From Rhodobacter maris (GTDB lineage Bacteria; Pseudomonadota; Alphaproteobacteria; Rhodobacterales; Rhodobacteraceae): DNA of 64,000 nucleotides. Shown here one piece after another: positions 8,320 through 17,058 of this stretch (positions within the stretch are counted from its first letter, which is position 1; the number at the start of each line of letters is the position of its first letter). Made by a program: the position numbers and the translations under genes. The notes beneath the pieces were generated by a model. It was given only the letters and a program-made list of their open reading frames with translations. It was not told where the DNA came from and made no database searches. The stretch lies in contig NZ_OBMT01000005.1 of assembly GCF_900217815.1 (NCBI RefSeq), positions 154,674 through 218,673 of the forward strand, in the 5' to 3' direction.

Positions 8320-10686
8320 TCACTTGTCGCGCAGATCTTCCATCAGCTTGGCAAAAGCGGCGCGTTCGGCTTCGCTGCGGGCCAGCAGATCGTTTGCCGC
8401 AGCGATTGGTCCGGGGGGTTGGGCCCCGGTAGCGTCGCTTGCAGCAGGTGCGGCGCCGTCTTCGAACAGAGCGAGAAAGCGCTTTTGCGTCTCCGAGCCG
8501 GCATCGGCGACATGGCGCCAGTCGCCGGCGCGCCAAGCGGCTTCGGTCTGGGAGGTGGTGTCGCCTGCCTCAGCGAAGGCTTGCTCGGCGCTGTCGTGCC
8601 GACCAAGGAGGCTGAGCGCCTCGCCCCGAAGCTGTGCGGCATTCTCGCCGTCGAGGCCGATCAGATGAGAATAGGCTGCCGCAGCGTCATGACCCGCCAA
8701 TGCGGCGCGCGCCAGCGCAAGTCTTCCGCCCGGTGTGCCGCGGGTTTCGGGTGCGATCACCGTGCGCGCCGAGATCCAGAACCCGATCCGGGCAAGACGG
8801 TCGGCCAGCGCGACCTGGACCTCCGGGGCGATCTGTTCCGGGCTCCAGGCGTTGCGATGACGGAAAAAGGTTTCGATGAAGCGCTTGTCATCGGGGAGTT
8901 TCGCCTGCATCGCCACCAGATCGTTGCGGGTCCGCTCCCGCACCGCGTCCTCTTCAGGCGTATCCCAGAGCTCCAGCGCATGGAAGGCAGCGTCGAACTG
9001 CCCTGTCGAGCCCTCGCCCAGAATCGCGGCGCGTGTGAGTTGCGCGCCGAGCGGGCTGCCGCGCAACTGCAAAGCCAGCGCGCTTGCATTCTCCACATCG
9101 GCCTGGGCAATCGCGACTCCTTCGGAGAGTTTTGTCTCGATCGAGAGCGCCAGAGCCTCCGCGGCGGTCTCGTTGCCCGATTTCGCCACCCGGTCGAGCC
9201 GTTCGGTTGCGGTGGCAACCTTGCCCGCGGAAAGGTCGATCTGCGCATCGATCACATCAAGCGCGGTGGCTGTATTGACCGGTGCGCGCGCCAGCATCGA
9301 GCGGACCGTTGCGGCCACATCGGGCGCACCGACCTCGATCAGCCGGGCGCTGAGCTGTGGCCCGATCAGGTTGCGGATGTCGCCCGGCAGCGCCGCGTAG
9401 GCGCGCACCACGGCCCCGAAATTGACCATCGCCTTGGCCGGCGGTTCAGGAAGTGCGAGCAAAGCCCAGAGTGCGGCCTTGCCATTGCAGGAGATTTGCG
9501 CGCCGAATTCCGGCCGCGGCGGCGGCCGGTTGCCCTCGACCAGATCAGCCAGCGCCGCAATCCGCGGCGGAGTGTCCAGACCGAAGGCAGGATAGAGCGC
9601 ATGCGCCTCGGCCCCGAATCCGAGCGCGATATAGATCTGCGCAAGATGTTCGAGCGACTCGGCACGCGGCTTGTCGAATTCCTCAAGCAGGTCGCGGCGG
9701 GCCTCGGAAATCTGCTGCGCCGGGGGCGCCTCGCTGAGCCAGGATTGCAGGTCATAACCGCGATCGGAGGGGCAGCTGTGACCGAGTTCGGTGAGGCGGG
9801 ACGCATCGAAAAGTGCGGCCATGTCGCGGTCGATCACCGTTTCGGATTGCAGTGCAAGCCCTTCCTCTTTCGGCGCAGCGCTCGGGTGTCCGGTCGCATC
9901 GCCGCCCTGCGTCGCAGCTGCATGGGAGGTGTCCGGCGCATGTTCGGCGGCGAGTTCTGCCGTCGGTGCGGGGCCGTCATGCGTTGCCTCGTGCGCGGGT
10001 GCATCGGCCGGCATCTGCATGGTGATCAGCCCCTGCGAGGCCGCGCGGCCAAGCTGGTCGATCAGCGCGAGTTCGGCGGCGTTGATGCGCGGATCAGGTG
10101 CGACGAGACGCGTGAACTCCGGGCTGGGCTCGGGCGGGGGCGCTGGCTTCGGCGCCACCTCGGCGGTGATCCCCTCCCCAGCGTCGCCCGGAGGCGGGCC
10201 CGGCTGCGGCGCGGCCGGACGACCGGCCCAGTAGAGGTCGAGATAGCCCTGATTCGGCTCCGGCCGGTAGGAGCGCGCCGGAGGCACCGGGCCGGGCTGC
10301 ATTCCCGCGGCGGCGATCGGCGTCGTATCGGCGCCGTCGGCAATGTCGATCACCACCGCGCCGATCGGCAGCTGGAACGATTCGAGATGCACCTCGGGCC
10401 CGGTCTCGATGAAGACCGAGCGTTCGTCGAGATCGGCGGAAACCGCGCGGATCCGGTCCTTCGGGATCAGCCGGAACACATTGGCCAGATCGAAGCGCCG
10501 CGGCGTCTCGGTCTCAAGCCGGTAACCGCCCTCGACACGTTCGGTACGCCAGCCGGTACCGGGCGGAAACATGAAGACGAGCCGCGAGAACCCGTCATGC
10601 TCGCCCGAGCGCACATCGATCTGCTGGGCTACGCCCGGGCTGGCCAGTGCCAGAAGCCCGGCCAGAAAAAGGGCAAGTAACCTCAT
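8320..10686 (-). CDS. Large exported protein of the motility operon (MotC-like by position), unknown fold
   Basis: 788 residues. A Sec signal peptide (MRLLALFLAGLLALASPGVA) is followed by a beta-rich segment (~22-105; SRLVFMFPPGTGWRTERVEG), an AMIN-like pattern for envelope or glycan contact. Next come a long Pro/Ala-rich linker (~125-320) and a helical TPR-like C-terminal half (~340-788). It starts in the motA stop codon (ATGA), where motB often lies. With a MotE-like gene in the same operon, it may be the periplasmic MotC counterpart, since in Sinorhizobium MotE is the chaperone of MotC. I do not recognise it by sequence; the role is inferred from position. Confidence 0.6.
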   Translation of the reverse strand: MRLLALFLAGLLALASPGVAQQIDVRSGEHDGFSRLVFMFPPGTGWRTERVEGGYRLETETPRRFDLANVFRLIPKDRIRAVSADLDERSVFIETGPEVHLESFQLPIGAVVIDIADGADTTPIAAAGMQPGPVPPARSYRPEPNQGYLDLYWAGRPAAPQPGPPPGDAGEGITAEVAPKPAPPPEPSPEFTRLVAPDPRINAAELALIDQLGRAASQGLITMQMPADAPAHEATHDGPAPTAELAAEHAPDTSHAAATQGGDATGHPSAAPKEEGLALQSETVIDRDMAALFDASRLTELGHSCPSDRGYDLQSWLSEAPPAQQISEARRDLLEEFDKPRAESLEHLAQIYIALGFGAEAHALYPAFGLDTPPRIAALADLVEGNRPPPRPEFGAQISCNGKAALWALLALPEPPAKAMVNFGAVVRAYAALPGDIRNLIGPQLSARLIEVGAPDVAATVRSMLARAPVNTATALDVIDAQIDLSAGKVATATERLDRVAKSGNETAAEALALSIETKLSEGVAIAQADVENASALALQLRGSPLGAQLTRAAILGEGSTGQFDAAFHALELWDTPEEDAVRERTRNDLVAMQAKLPDDKRFIETFFRHRNAWSPEQIAPEVQVALADRLARIGFWISARTVIAPETRGTPGGRLALARAALAGHDAAAAYSHLIGLDGENAAQLRGEALSLLGRHDSAEQAFAEAGDTTSQTEAAWRAGDWRHVADAGSETQKRFLALFEDGAAPAASDATGAQPPGPIAAANDLLARSEAERAAFAKLMEDLRDK

Positions 10687-11552
10687 GCCGCCTCCGATTT
10701 GACCGCCTTGAGCGCCTCTTCGAGATCCGCGAAGCTCGGCCGGATGTGATGGGGCGTGTTCTGGCGGCCGACCTCGATGCAGATGTTGGTGGCGTGGTTG
10801 TGCAGGTTGGCCACCAGCACTTCGCGGATCAGCTTGTAGAAATGAGCGTCTTCCGTCACTACGCCGCCGATGCGCGAGGCGAAGGGGGCGACAAAGCCAT
10901 AGGCGAGGAACACGCCAAGGAACGTCCCGACGAGTGCGTGGCCGATCATTGCGCCAAGGATCTCCGGCGGCTGGTCGATCGAGCCCATGGTCTTGATCAC
11001 GCCGAGCACGGCGGCCACGATGCCGAGCGCGGGGAGCGCATCCGCAACGGTCTGGATCGCGTGGCTCGAATGCATCGCGTGGTGAAAGTTCGCCTCAAGT
11101 TGCTTTTCGAGCACTTCTTCGACCTGATGGGGGTCGTCGTAGTTCATCGAGGCCGAGCGCATCGTGTCGCAGATCATCTCGACCGCTTCATGATCCGCCA
11201 CGATCTTCGGATATTTGCCGAAAATGCTCGAATTGTGCGGATCTTCGATGTGCTCTTCGATCGCCACCGGGTTCTGCCGCGCGAGCCGGATCAGTTCGAA
11301 CATCAGGCACAGCAGGTCACGATAATCGGCAGGCTTCCATTTCGCGCCCTTGAACACCTTGCCGACATCCTTGACCGTATGCTTGATCGAGGGAAGGTCG
11401 TTGGCCAGCACGAAGGAGCCGAGTGCGGCGCCTCCGATGGTGATCATCTCGAAGGGCAGCGCCTCGATCACCGGCCCCATCTCGCCGCCGCCGCCGACAT
11501 ACCCGCCAAACACCATCGCGAAGATGATCACAATCCCGACAATGCCGATCAT
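10683..11552 (-). CDS. motA: Flagellar motor stator subunit MotA
   Basis: 289 residues with four membrane helices. The key motifs are present: the cytoplasmic charge pair region (LMFELIRLARQNPVAIEEH, ~residues 83-101), the conserved proline in VADALPALGIVAAVLGV, and a second conserved proline in AYGFVAPF. MotA is the inner-membrane stator that works with MotB in proton-driven torque. MotB is not encoded next to it; the overlapping downstream gene encodes the large exported protein at 8320-10686. Confidence 0.95.
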   Translation of the reverse strand: MIGIVGIVIIFAMVFGGYVGGGGEMGPVIEALPFEMITIGGAALGSFVLANDLPSIKHTVKDVGKVFKGAKWKPADYRDLLCLMFELIRLARQNPVAIEEHIEDPHNSSIFGKYPKIVADHEAVEMICDTMRSASMNYDDPHQVEEVLEKQLEANFHHAMHSSHAIQTVADALPALGIVAAVLGVIKTMGSIDQPPEILGAMIGHALVGTFLGVFLAYGFVAPFASRIGGVVTEDAHFYKLIREVLVANLHNHATNICIEVGRQNTPHHIRPSFADLEEALKAVKSEAA

Positions 11553-11575
11553 ATCCGTTCTCCATTGACCCGGAG

Positions 11576-11592
11576 CAACTCTGTCAGAGTTG
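11576..11592. promoter_or_regulatory. Perfect palindrome in the motA leader
   Basis: CAACTCTG-T-CAGAGTTG is a perfect 8+8 inverted repeat 24 bases before the motA ATG, in the 61 bases between the motE-like stop and motA. A GATTAAC sequence is adjacent on the plus strand. It could be an operator or an RNA hairpin that affects motA translation; it lacks a U-run, so it is not a clear terminator. Confidence 0.4.
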
Positions 11593-11613
11593 GATTAACA
11601 AAGTTTCTGCGTC

Positions 11614-12270
11614 TCATTGCTGCGGCGCGCCGGCGTTGCGGCCCGCCATGATCACCGAAATCGAATAGGCGACCTGCGGATCGAGCGCCGACATGACCGC
11701 GGCAGAGGCATCAGGCCGCATGCGGCTGAGAAAACCGGCGGCAAAATCGGGCGCCATCGCCGAAAAGAGCGGTGCCGCCTCTTTCGGCTTCATGTTCTCG
11801 TAAACGGTGACAAGCCGTGACACATCCTTGTCAGCCGCCTCGTCGGCGATTGTCACGGTCTTGGCAAGGTTTTGCTCCGCCTCGACAAGCGAGGCAAGCC
11901 GCTGCTCGATTCGCTTCTCCGCGAGCCCGATCGCCTGCGAGCGGTCGGTCAGAAGCTGTTCGCGCTCGGCGAGCTTCTGTTCCCGCGCCTGCACTTCCTG
12001 CAGCATCATCAGAACTCCCGGTTCGGTGACGCAATCTGCCCCCGCTGAGGGTTCGGCGGAATGGGCTGATTCCGAGCCGGTGGCGAAGGCTTCGGCAATG
12101 CCGGAGCCAAAGCGGATCATCCCGGAGGTGGCGAAGAGCGTGGCAATCAACACCAGGCTGCCGCGGCCAAGACGGCGCCGGGCCTTGCGCGTCGGAGCCT
12201 TGGCAGGTGGTTTCGTGGATGCGCCCGACGGCGCGGCCTTGCCGACGCGGGCCTCCTTGGCGGGTTTCAT
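11614..12270 (-). CDS. MotE-like protein (MgtE-N-type domain)
   Basis: 218 residues. It has a basic N-terminus, one membrane or signal segment (~33-52, LGRGSLVLIATLFATSGMI), a coiled coil (~90-150, REQKLAEREQLL...) and a C-terminal MgtE-N-type helical domain (~155-210; VYENMKPKEAAPLFSAM). This architecture is that of MotE (COG3334), a periplasmic chaperone for MotC in Sinorhizobium. It lies between the small membrane protein at 12267 (ATGA overlap) and motA. The family assignment is good; the client protein here is inferred to be the product of 8320-10686. Confidence 0.75.
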   Translation of the reverse strand: MKPAKEARVGKAAPSGASTKPPAKAPTRKARRRLGRGSLVLIATLFATSGMIRFGSGIAEAFATGSESAHSAEPSAGADCVTEPGVLMMLQEVQAREQKLAEREQLLTDRSQAIGLAEKRIEQRLASLVEAEQNLAKTVTIADEAADKDVSRLVTVYENMKPKEAAPLFSAMAPDFAAGFLSRMRPDASAAVMSALDPQVAYSISVIMAGRNAGAPQQ

Positions 12271-12680
12271 TCCGCGGCCTCCAGATCCGAAGTGCGGCTG
12301 CGCCGGCGCAGCACGCGGGCGCGGCGCGGATCCGGTTCGACGGCGACCGGTGCAACCGGAGGCACTGGCGCCGGTGCCGGTGCGGGCGCGGCGGGGGCCG
12401 TGCGTTCCTGCATGGTCGCGATCAGAAGCTCGAGGCGCTGTGCGGCCTGTTCGGCGCGTTCGGTCAGCCCGCGCAGTTGCTCGGCCGAATTCGCCGAGGC
12501 GCCCTGCGCGCGGTTGAGCGCCTTGGTCATGTCGTCCACTTGCGCCGAGAGCACGGCAATTGCCCCGCCCATACCGTTTTCAAGCTGGTTGAAGCGTTTC
12601 AGACGGCTGCCCAGAACCATGCAATAGATGGTGGCGCCCAGCGCCCCCAGCCCCATCAGAATATCGGCAATATACTGCAT
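12267..12680 (-). CDS. Small single-pass membrane protein of the motility operon
   Basis: 137 residues. One membrane helix at residues ~4-24 (IADILMGLGALGATIYCMVL), a helical cytoplasmic or periplasmic region (~28-88), a Pro/Ala linker (~92-115) and a basic tail (RRARVLRRRSR). I do not recognise a named family. It starts 11 bases after the fliL stop and overlaps the motE-like gene by ATGA, so the products are probably made together. A role in motor assembly or stator control is inferred only from this position. Confidence 0.75.
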   Translation of the reverse strand: MQYIADILMGLGALGATIYCMVLGSRLKRFNQLENGMGGAIAVLSAQVDDMTKALNRAQGASANSAEQLRGLTERAEQAAQRLELLIATMQERTAPAAPAPAPAPVPPVAPVAVEPDPRRARVLRRRSRTSDLEAAE

Positions 12681-12691
12681 TTCCCACTCCC

Positions 12692-13186
12692 TCAGTTCAT
12701 CACGAATTCAATAATGAGAAGATCGTTCACCCGGTTTTCCCCGACGACGACCTGGATCCGGCGCAGCATCTGTGCGCGCAGCCGCATCAGTGCGGACGGA
12801 TCCTCAAGCTCGCGCAGCTCCACCGCGCGCAGGAAGCCGTTGAGCACATCCATCACCCGCGGCTTGAGCATTTCCACCTCCTGTTGGTAGGCGGTCGGCA
12901 CCTCGAGTTGCGCGGCAAAGCGCAGGTGCCGGGCGTTGCCGGCGGCAAGCGACATCACCATCGGATCGAGCGGTACGAAAGCGACCTGCGGCATCGGCGG
13001 CCCCTCGGGGGGGGCCTCATGCGCGGCCGCTTCGCCCTCGGCCGGTGCCGGGGCAAGGATCAGCCCTGAATAAAGTGCATAAAATGCCCCGCCCCCGAAC
13101 AGGAGCATCAGCACCAGCCCGATGATCAGGGGCAGTTTCGATTTTTTCTTTGGCGCTTCATCGCCTGCAGCATCCGTGTCGGCCAT
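12692..13186 (-). CDS. fliL: Flagellar basal-body protein FliL
   Basis: 164 residues. A cytoplasmic Lys-rich start (DEAPKKKSKLP) is followed by a membrane helix (~20-42), a short Ala/Glu/Pro linker and the FliL periplasmic domain (~70-164; RHLRFAAQLEVPTAYQQEVE, ending VNDLLIIEFVMN). FliL forms rings around the stator. It heads the fliL-orf-motE-motA operon, divergent from fliF. A second, diverged FliL-like gene lies at 2172. Confidence 0.92.
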   Translation of the reverse strand: MADTDAAGDEAPKKKSKLPLIIGLVLMLLFGGGAFYALYSGLILAPAPAEGEAAAHEAPPEGPPMPQVAFVPLDPMVMSLAAGNARHLRFAAQLEVPTAYQQEVEMLKPRVMDVLNGFLRAVELRELEDPSALMRLRAQMLRRIQVVVGENRVNDLLIIEFVMN

Positions 13187-13233
13187 GGCGGTTCCCGATT
13201 TCTTCGTTCTTCCTTCCTATAGCCCGGCACCCA

Positions 13234-13248
13234 CTAACCGATTGTTAA
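13234..13248 (-). promoter_or_regulatory. CtrA-like site between fliL and fliF
   Basis: On the minus strand this reads TTAACAATCGGTTAG, TTAA-N7-TTAG, one base from the CtrA consensus TTAA-N7-TTAA. It lies in the only intergenic region of the divergent fliL and fliF operons. It is consistent with CtrA control of flagellar operons in this group, but is a single-site reading by eye. Confidence 0.5.
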
Positions 13249-13310
13249 GGGCGATCGGAGAAAGATGCTCTCGACGACAGGGCAGAAAGCCCGCTCGATG
13301 GAGGTGCGTC

Positions 13311-14960
13311 TTGCAACAGCTCTTGGCCCTTTGGCAGGGATTGGACACGCTCAAGCGTGCGGTCGTGATCGGTGCGACGGTTCTCATGTTTGCCGCCATC
13401 ATGGCGCTTTCCAGTTTCGCTTCGCGCCCTGATATGGCGCTGCTCTATGCAGGTCTGGAAGGCGCGCGCTCAGGTGAGGTAATCACAGCGCTTGAAGCGC
13501 GCGGCGTGCCTTACGAAGTGCGCGGCGACGCGATCTATGTCGAGGCCGCGCGGCGCGACGAGCTGCGGATGTCGCTCGCAAGCGAAGGCCTGCCGGCCAC
13601 CGGCGGCGCGGGCTATGAACTGCTTGATTCGCTCTCGGGCTTCGGCACCACATCGCAGATGTTCGATGCCGCCTACTGGCGCGCGAAAGAAGGCGAGCTC
13701 GCCCGCACCATCGTGTCGAACCCGATGATCCGTCAGGCGCGGGTGCATATTGCCGTTCCCGCCGCGACCTCGTTTCGCCGCGACAATCGTCCCAGCGCCT
13801 CTGTCACGGTCGTGACGGCCTCGGGCGGGCTCTCGCCAACCCATGCCAAGGCCCTGAAATACCTTGTTTCCTCTGCGGTTCCAGGAATGACGCCCGAAGA
13901 GGTCTCGATCATCGACAGCGTTTCGGGCCTGGTTTCGACCGGCGATGATTCGATGAGCCCGGCCGCGAGCGATCGCGCCGAGGATCTGCGCAAGAATGTC
14001 GAGCGGTTGCTTGAGGCGCGCGTGGGCTACGGCAATGCCGTGGTCGAGGTCTCGGTGCAGACGGTGACCGAACGCGAGGCGATCACCGAGCGGCTGATCG
14101 ATCCGAAAAGCCGGGTGCCGATCTCGACCGATGTCGAATCGAGCTCGAAAAAGTCCGACGATACCAAACCCGGCGCGGTGACCGTGGCCTCCAACCTGCC
14201 TTCGGGTGATGCGGCCAATGGCGGCAAATCGCAAAGCCAGGCGGCCGATTCGCGCGAACGCACCAATTACGAAGTGTCGGAAACCACCCGTGAAGTGGTG
14301 CGTGCGCCCGGAGACATCAAGCGCCTGACAGTTGCCGTGCTGGTCGATGGAGTGGAGGGGACCGATGCCAATGGCGTGGCCACCACCGTGCCGCGCTCCG
14401 ACGAGGAACTGGCCGCGCTGAAGGAACTTGTCGCCTCCGCCGTGGGCTTCGACGAGCAACGCGGCGACGTGATCACGATCCGGTCGATGGCCTTCGAGCC
14501 GATCTCCGATATGGGCACGAGCGCCGATGCGAGCCTCTTTGCGTCTTCGCCGCTTGATGCGATGCAGCTGATCAAGCTGGCGGTCTTCGCCCTCGTGGTG
14601 CTGGTGCTTGGCCTTTTCGTGATGCGTCCGCTGCTGGCGCAACGGGCCGCCGCACGGGAAGCCGAACTGGGCGATCTGCCCGGCGGTCTGATCGGCGCGG
14701 AAGGGATCCCCTCTTCCGACGGCTCGCCTGCGCTCACTGGCGAGATCTCCGATGGCGATCTGCCGATCGGCCAGATGGCCGTGGTCTCCGACTTCGATCT
14801 GGGCGACATGCCGATGGCGATGGGAATGGGCTCCTTCGGCATGGAGGACGACAGCAACGAGGATCCGGTGAAACGCCTCAAGCGTCTGATCGAGGAACGT
14901 CAGGCCGAATCGGTCGAGATCCTGCGCTCCTGGATGGATGAGACGGAGGAAAGCGTATGA
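13311..14960 (+). CDS. fliF: Flagellar MS-ring protein FliF
   Basis: 549 residues with two membrane helices (~20-42 and ~420-440) around the ring-building domains (ALLYAGLEG near residue 46; FGTTSQMFDAAYWRAKEGELARTI-type block in the first third). The cytoplasmic FliG-binding tail is at the C-terminus (ending RSWMDETEESV). FliF is the inner-membrane MS ring. No ATG is available at the family start; a TTG at 13311 has GGAGG 6 bases upstream (13300-13304) and gives the expected LQQLLALWQGLD start. An upstream in-frame ATG would run into antisense fliL. It overlaps fliH by ATGA. Confidence 0.95.
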   Translation: MQQLLALWQGLDTLKRAVVIGATVLMFAAIMALSSFASRPDMALLYAGLEGARSGEVITALEARGVPYEVRGDAIYVEAARRDELRMSLASEGLPATGGAGYELLDSLSGFGTTSQMFDAAYWRAKEGELARTIVSNPMIRQARVHIAVPAATSFRRDNRPSASVTVVTASGGLSPTHAKALKYLVSSAVPGMTPEEVSIIDSVSGLVSTGDDSMSPAASDRAEDLRKNVERLLEARVGYGNAVVEVSVQTVTEREAITERLIDPKSRVPISTDVESSSKKSDDTKPGAVTVASNLPSGDAANGGKSQSQAADSRERTNYEVSETTREVVRAPGDIKRLTVAVLVDGVEGTDANGVATTVPRSDEELAALKELVASAVGFDEQRGDVITIRSMAFEPISDMGTSADASLFASSPLDAMQLIKLAVFALVVLVLGLFVMRPLLAQRAAAREAELGDLPGGLIGAEGIPSSDGSPALTGEISDGDLPIGQMAVVSDFDLGDMPMAMGMGSFGMEDDSNEDPVKRLKRLIEERQAESVEILRSWMDETEESV

Positions 14961-15565
14961 GCCTGCGCAGCATTCAGCTCGAATCCTTCGAACCGGAGCC
15001 AGCGCCCCCGCAGCCCCAGATCGAGATCGACCCGCATGCCTTCGAAGAAGAACGGCTCGCCGCTTTCGAGAAGGGCTATACCGCGGGGTGGGATGATGCG
15101 GTCGCGGCACAAGAGCGCGAAGGCACGAAGCTGCGCGCCGAGCTTGCGCAGAACCTGCAGGAGCTCTCCTTCACTTATCACGAGGCCCATCAGCAGGTTC
15201 TGGGCGCGCTGCGTCCACTCCTCGTCGATGTCGCGGCGAAGCTCCTGCCGGCAATGGCGCGCGAGACGCTCGCGCATATGGTGGCCGAGCAGCTCGAGCC
15301 CATGGCAAAACGCGCCACTTCGGTGCCGATCGCCGTGGTCGCTCATCCTGCCAGCATGCCCTATATCGAAGCGGTGATGACCGATCGCGCCAGCCTGCCG
15401 CTGGTGTTCCAGGCCGAACCCTCGCTGGGCGAAGGGCAGGTCTATCTCAAATTCGCCGATACCGAGACGCGGATCGACCTCGACGGGGTGATCGCGGCGA
15501 TCGCAGCGGCCATCAACACCTATTTCAGCGCCAACCAGGACCAGGAGGAGGCAGCTCATGGATGA
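14957..15565 (+). CDS. fliH: FliH-like export ATPase regulator
   Basis: 202 residues. An acidic Pro-rich start is followed by an alpha-helical middle (~30-110; AFEKGYTAGWDDAVAAQERE) and a C-terminal domain of FliH/V-ATPase-E type (~115-195). FliH tethers and restrains FliI at the export gate. Sequence similarity in this family is low. The gene order fliF-fliH-fliN-fliP and the AxxxGxxxG-like helical spacing support it. The start overlaps the fliF stop (ATGA) and the end overlaps fliN by 8 bases. Confidence 0.82.
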   Translation: MSLRSIQLESFEPEPAPPQPQIEIDPHAFEEERLAAFEKGYTAGWDDAVAAQEREGTKLRAELAQNLQELSFTYHEAHQQVLGALRPLLVDVAAKLLPAMARETLAHMVAEQLEPMAKRATSVPIAVVAHPASMPYIEAVMTDRASLPLVFQAEPSLGEGQVYLKFADTETRIDLDGVIAAIAAAINTYFSANQDQEEAAHG

Positions 15566-15830
15566 CATGCCCCAGACCGCGAACCCGTTTTCGCAAGTGC
15601 CGATCGAGATCACCATTTCCGTCGGCAAGGCGCGCCCGCTCGTGCGCGACCTGCTGCGGATGAAGCGCGATTCGATCCTGCCGCTTGATCGCCGAGTGGA
15701 AGACCCGGTGGAGCTTTATGTCGGCGACAAGCTGATCGCGCGCGGCGAGTTGACCGAGATGGAAGGCGATTCGAACGGCCAGCTTGCGGTACGGTTGACC
15801 GAAGTGGTCGATCTGCAGAACGGGCTGTGA
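15558..15830 (+). CDS. fliN: Flagellar C-ring switch protein FliN
   Basis: 90 residues made almost wholly of one SpoA-type domain (VPIEITISVGKARPLVRDLL ... VELYVGDKLIARGELTEMEG). FliN forms the base of the C-ring and takes part in export and switching. It is short but within range for FliN proteins that lack the N-terminal extension. It is translationally coupled to fliH and fliP. Confidence 0.93.
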   Translation: MDDMPQTANPFSQVPIEITISVGKARPLVRDLLRMKRDSILPLDRRVEDPVELYVGDKLIARGELTEMEGDSNGQLAVRLTEVVDLQNGL

Positions 15831-15832
15831 GA

Positions 15833-16570
15833 ATGGCCCGTCACTACGGATTATTAACGTTAATCATCGGTATCTTTCTGGCCGGTGCTCTCCCCGCCAG
15901 CGCACAGGCGATCAATATCGATCTGGGCGGCAACGGCTCGCTCACCAATTCCTCGGTCCTTCTGATCGCGGGGATCACGCTGCTGAGCCTCGCGCCCGGG
16001 ATCGCGATCATGGTGACCTGTTTTCCCTTCATCGTCACCGTGCTCTCGATCCTGCGGCAGGCGATGGGTTTGCAGCAATCGCCGCCGAACATGCTGATCG
16101 TCTCGCTCGCGCTGTTCCTGACCTGGTTCATCATGGAACCCACTTTCACCGCGAGCTATCAGGCGGGGATCGAGCCGCTGGTGGCGGGCTCGATCGACAT
16201 CATGACGGCGTTTGAGCGCGGGGTGGAGCCGTTTCGCACCTTCATGGCAGGGCGTACCGATCCCGAAACCTTCAGCCAGCTTTCGGCCCTGCGCGACGGC
16301 ACCGCGTTCGCGGGCGAGATCCGCAGCGCGCCGCTTTCAATGCTGGTGCCCTCCTTCATGCTTTCCGAGATCACCCGCGCGTTTGAAATCGGCTTTCTGG
16401 TGTTCCTGCCGTTCCTGATCATCGACCTCGTCGTCTCTGCGATCCTGATGTCGATGGGCATGATGATGGTGCCGCCCGCGGTGGTGGCTTTGCCCTTCAA
16501 ACTCGCCTTCTTCGTGGTGGCGAATGGCTGGGTGCTTCTGTCGGGCGCGCTGGTGCGGTCCTATTCCTGA
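15833..16570 (+). CDS. fliP: Flagellar export-gate protein FliP
   Basis: 245 residues from the ATG at 15833; a GTG at 15827 that overlaps the fliN stop would add two residues. It has a cleaved-type signal ([20 protein letters not shown]), four membrane helices and the FliP signature around [27 protein letters not shown], with [23 protein letters not shown] in the C-terminal part. FliP is the core of the export gate with FliQ and FliR. It is the last gene of the fliF operon here; its end overlaps the convergent msrA by 10 bases. The usual flagellar followers are not present. Confidence 0.95.
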   Translation: MARHYGLLTLIIGIFLAGALPASAQAINIDLGGNGSLTNSSVLLIAGITLLSLAPGIAIMVTCFPFIVTVLSILRQAMGLQQSPPNMLIVSLALFLTWFIMEPTFTASYQAGIEPLVAGSIDIMTAFERGVEPFRTFMAGRTDPETFSQLSALRDGTAFAGEIRSAPLSMLVPSFMLSEITRAFEIGFLVFLPFLIIDLVVSAILMSMGMMMVPPAVVALPFKLAFFVVANGWVLLSGALVRSYS

Positions 16571-17058
16571 CGCTTGGGCAAAACCCAGTCGGGGCGAATG
16601 CGGTGGCAGGTGTAGCCGTTGGGGATTCGCTCCAGATAATCCTGATGCTCGGGCTCGGCCTCCCAGAACGGCCCGGCCGGGGCCAGCTCCGTCACCACCT
16701 TGCCGGGCCAAAGCCCCGAAGCATCGACATCGGCAATCGTGTCCTCCGCGCAGTGGCGCTGCGCCGCGTCGAGATAAAAGATTGCCGAGCGATAGGAGGG
16801 GCCGCGGTCATTGCCCTGCCGGTTCGGCGTGGTCGGATCGTGGATCTGGAAGAAAAACTCCAGCAGCCGCCGATAGCTGATCACCGCGGGGTCGAACAGG
16901 ATCTCGATCGCCTCGGCATGGTTGCCATGGTTGCGATAGGTGGCGTTTTCCACCTCGCCCCCGGTGTAGCCCACGCGGGTCTTCGCCACGCCGGGGAGCT
17001 TGCGGATCAGATCCTGCATGCCCCAGAAACAGCCGCCCGCGAGAATTGCCTTTTCCAT
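16561..17058 (-). CDS. msrA: Peptide methionine (S)-S-oxide reductase MsrA
   Basis: 165 residues. The catalytic motif GGCFWG is at residues 8-13 (catalytic Cys10), followed by [12 protein letters not shown] and GNHAEAIEI as in MsrA proteins. It reduces the S-epimer of methionine sulfoxide in proteins and free methionine, in the cytosol here (no signal). It starts directly after the msrB stop, so the two are an operon covering both epimers. It converges on fliP with a 10-base overlap and no terminator between. Confidence 0.96.
   Translation of the reverse strand: MEKAILAGGCFWGMQDLIRKLPGVAKTRVGYTGGEVENATYRNHGNHAEAIEILFDPAVISYRRLLEFFFQIHDPTTPNRQGNDRGPSYRSAIFYLDAAQRHCAEDTIADVDASGLWPGKVVTELAPAGPFWEAEPEHQDYLERIPNGYTCHRIRPDWVLPKRQE

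Noticed and set aside
8266..10680. Plus-strand frame of 804 codons
   Set aside because: Exact antisense of the 788-residue exported protein, which has a signal peptide and operon coupling; the plus frame has neither.
15853..15862. TTAACGTTAA palindrome as a CtrA site
   Set aside because: It lies inside the fliP signal-peptide codons and the spacing between TTAA halves is 2, not 7.
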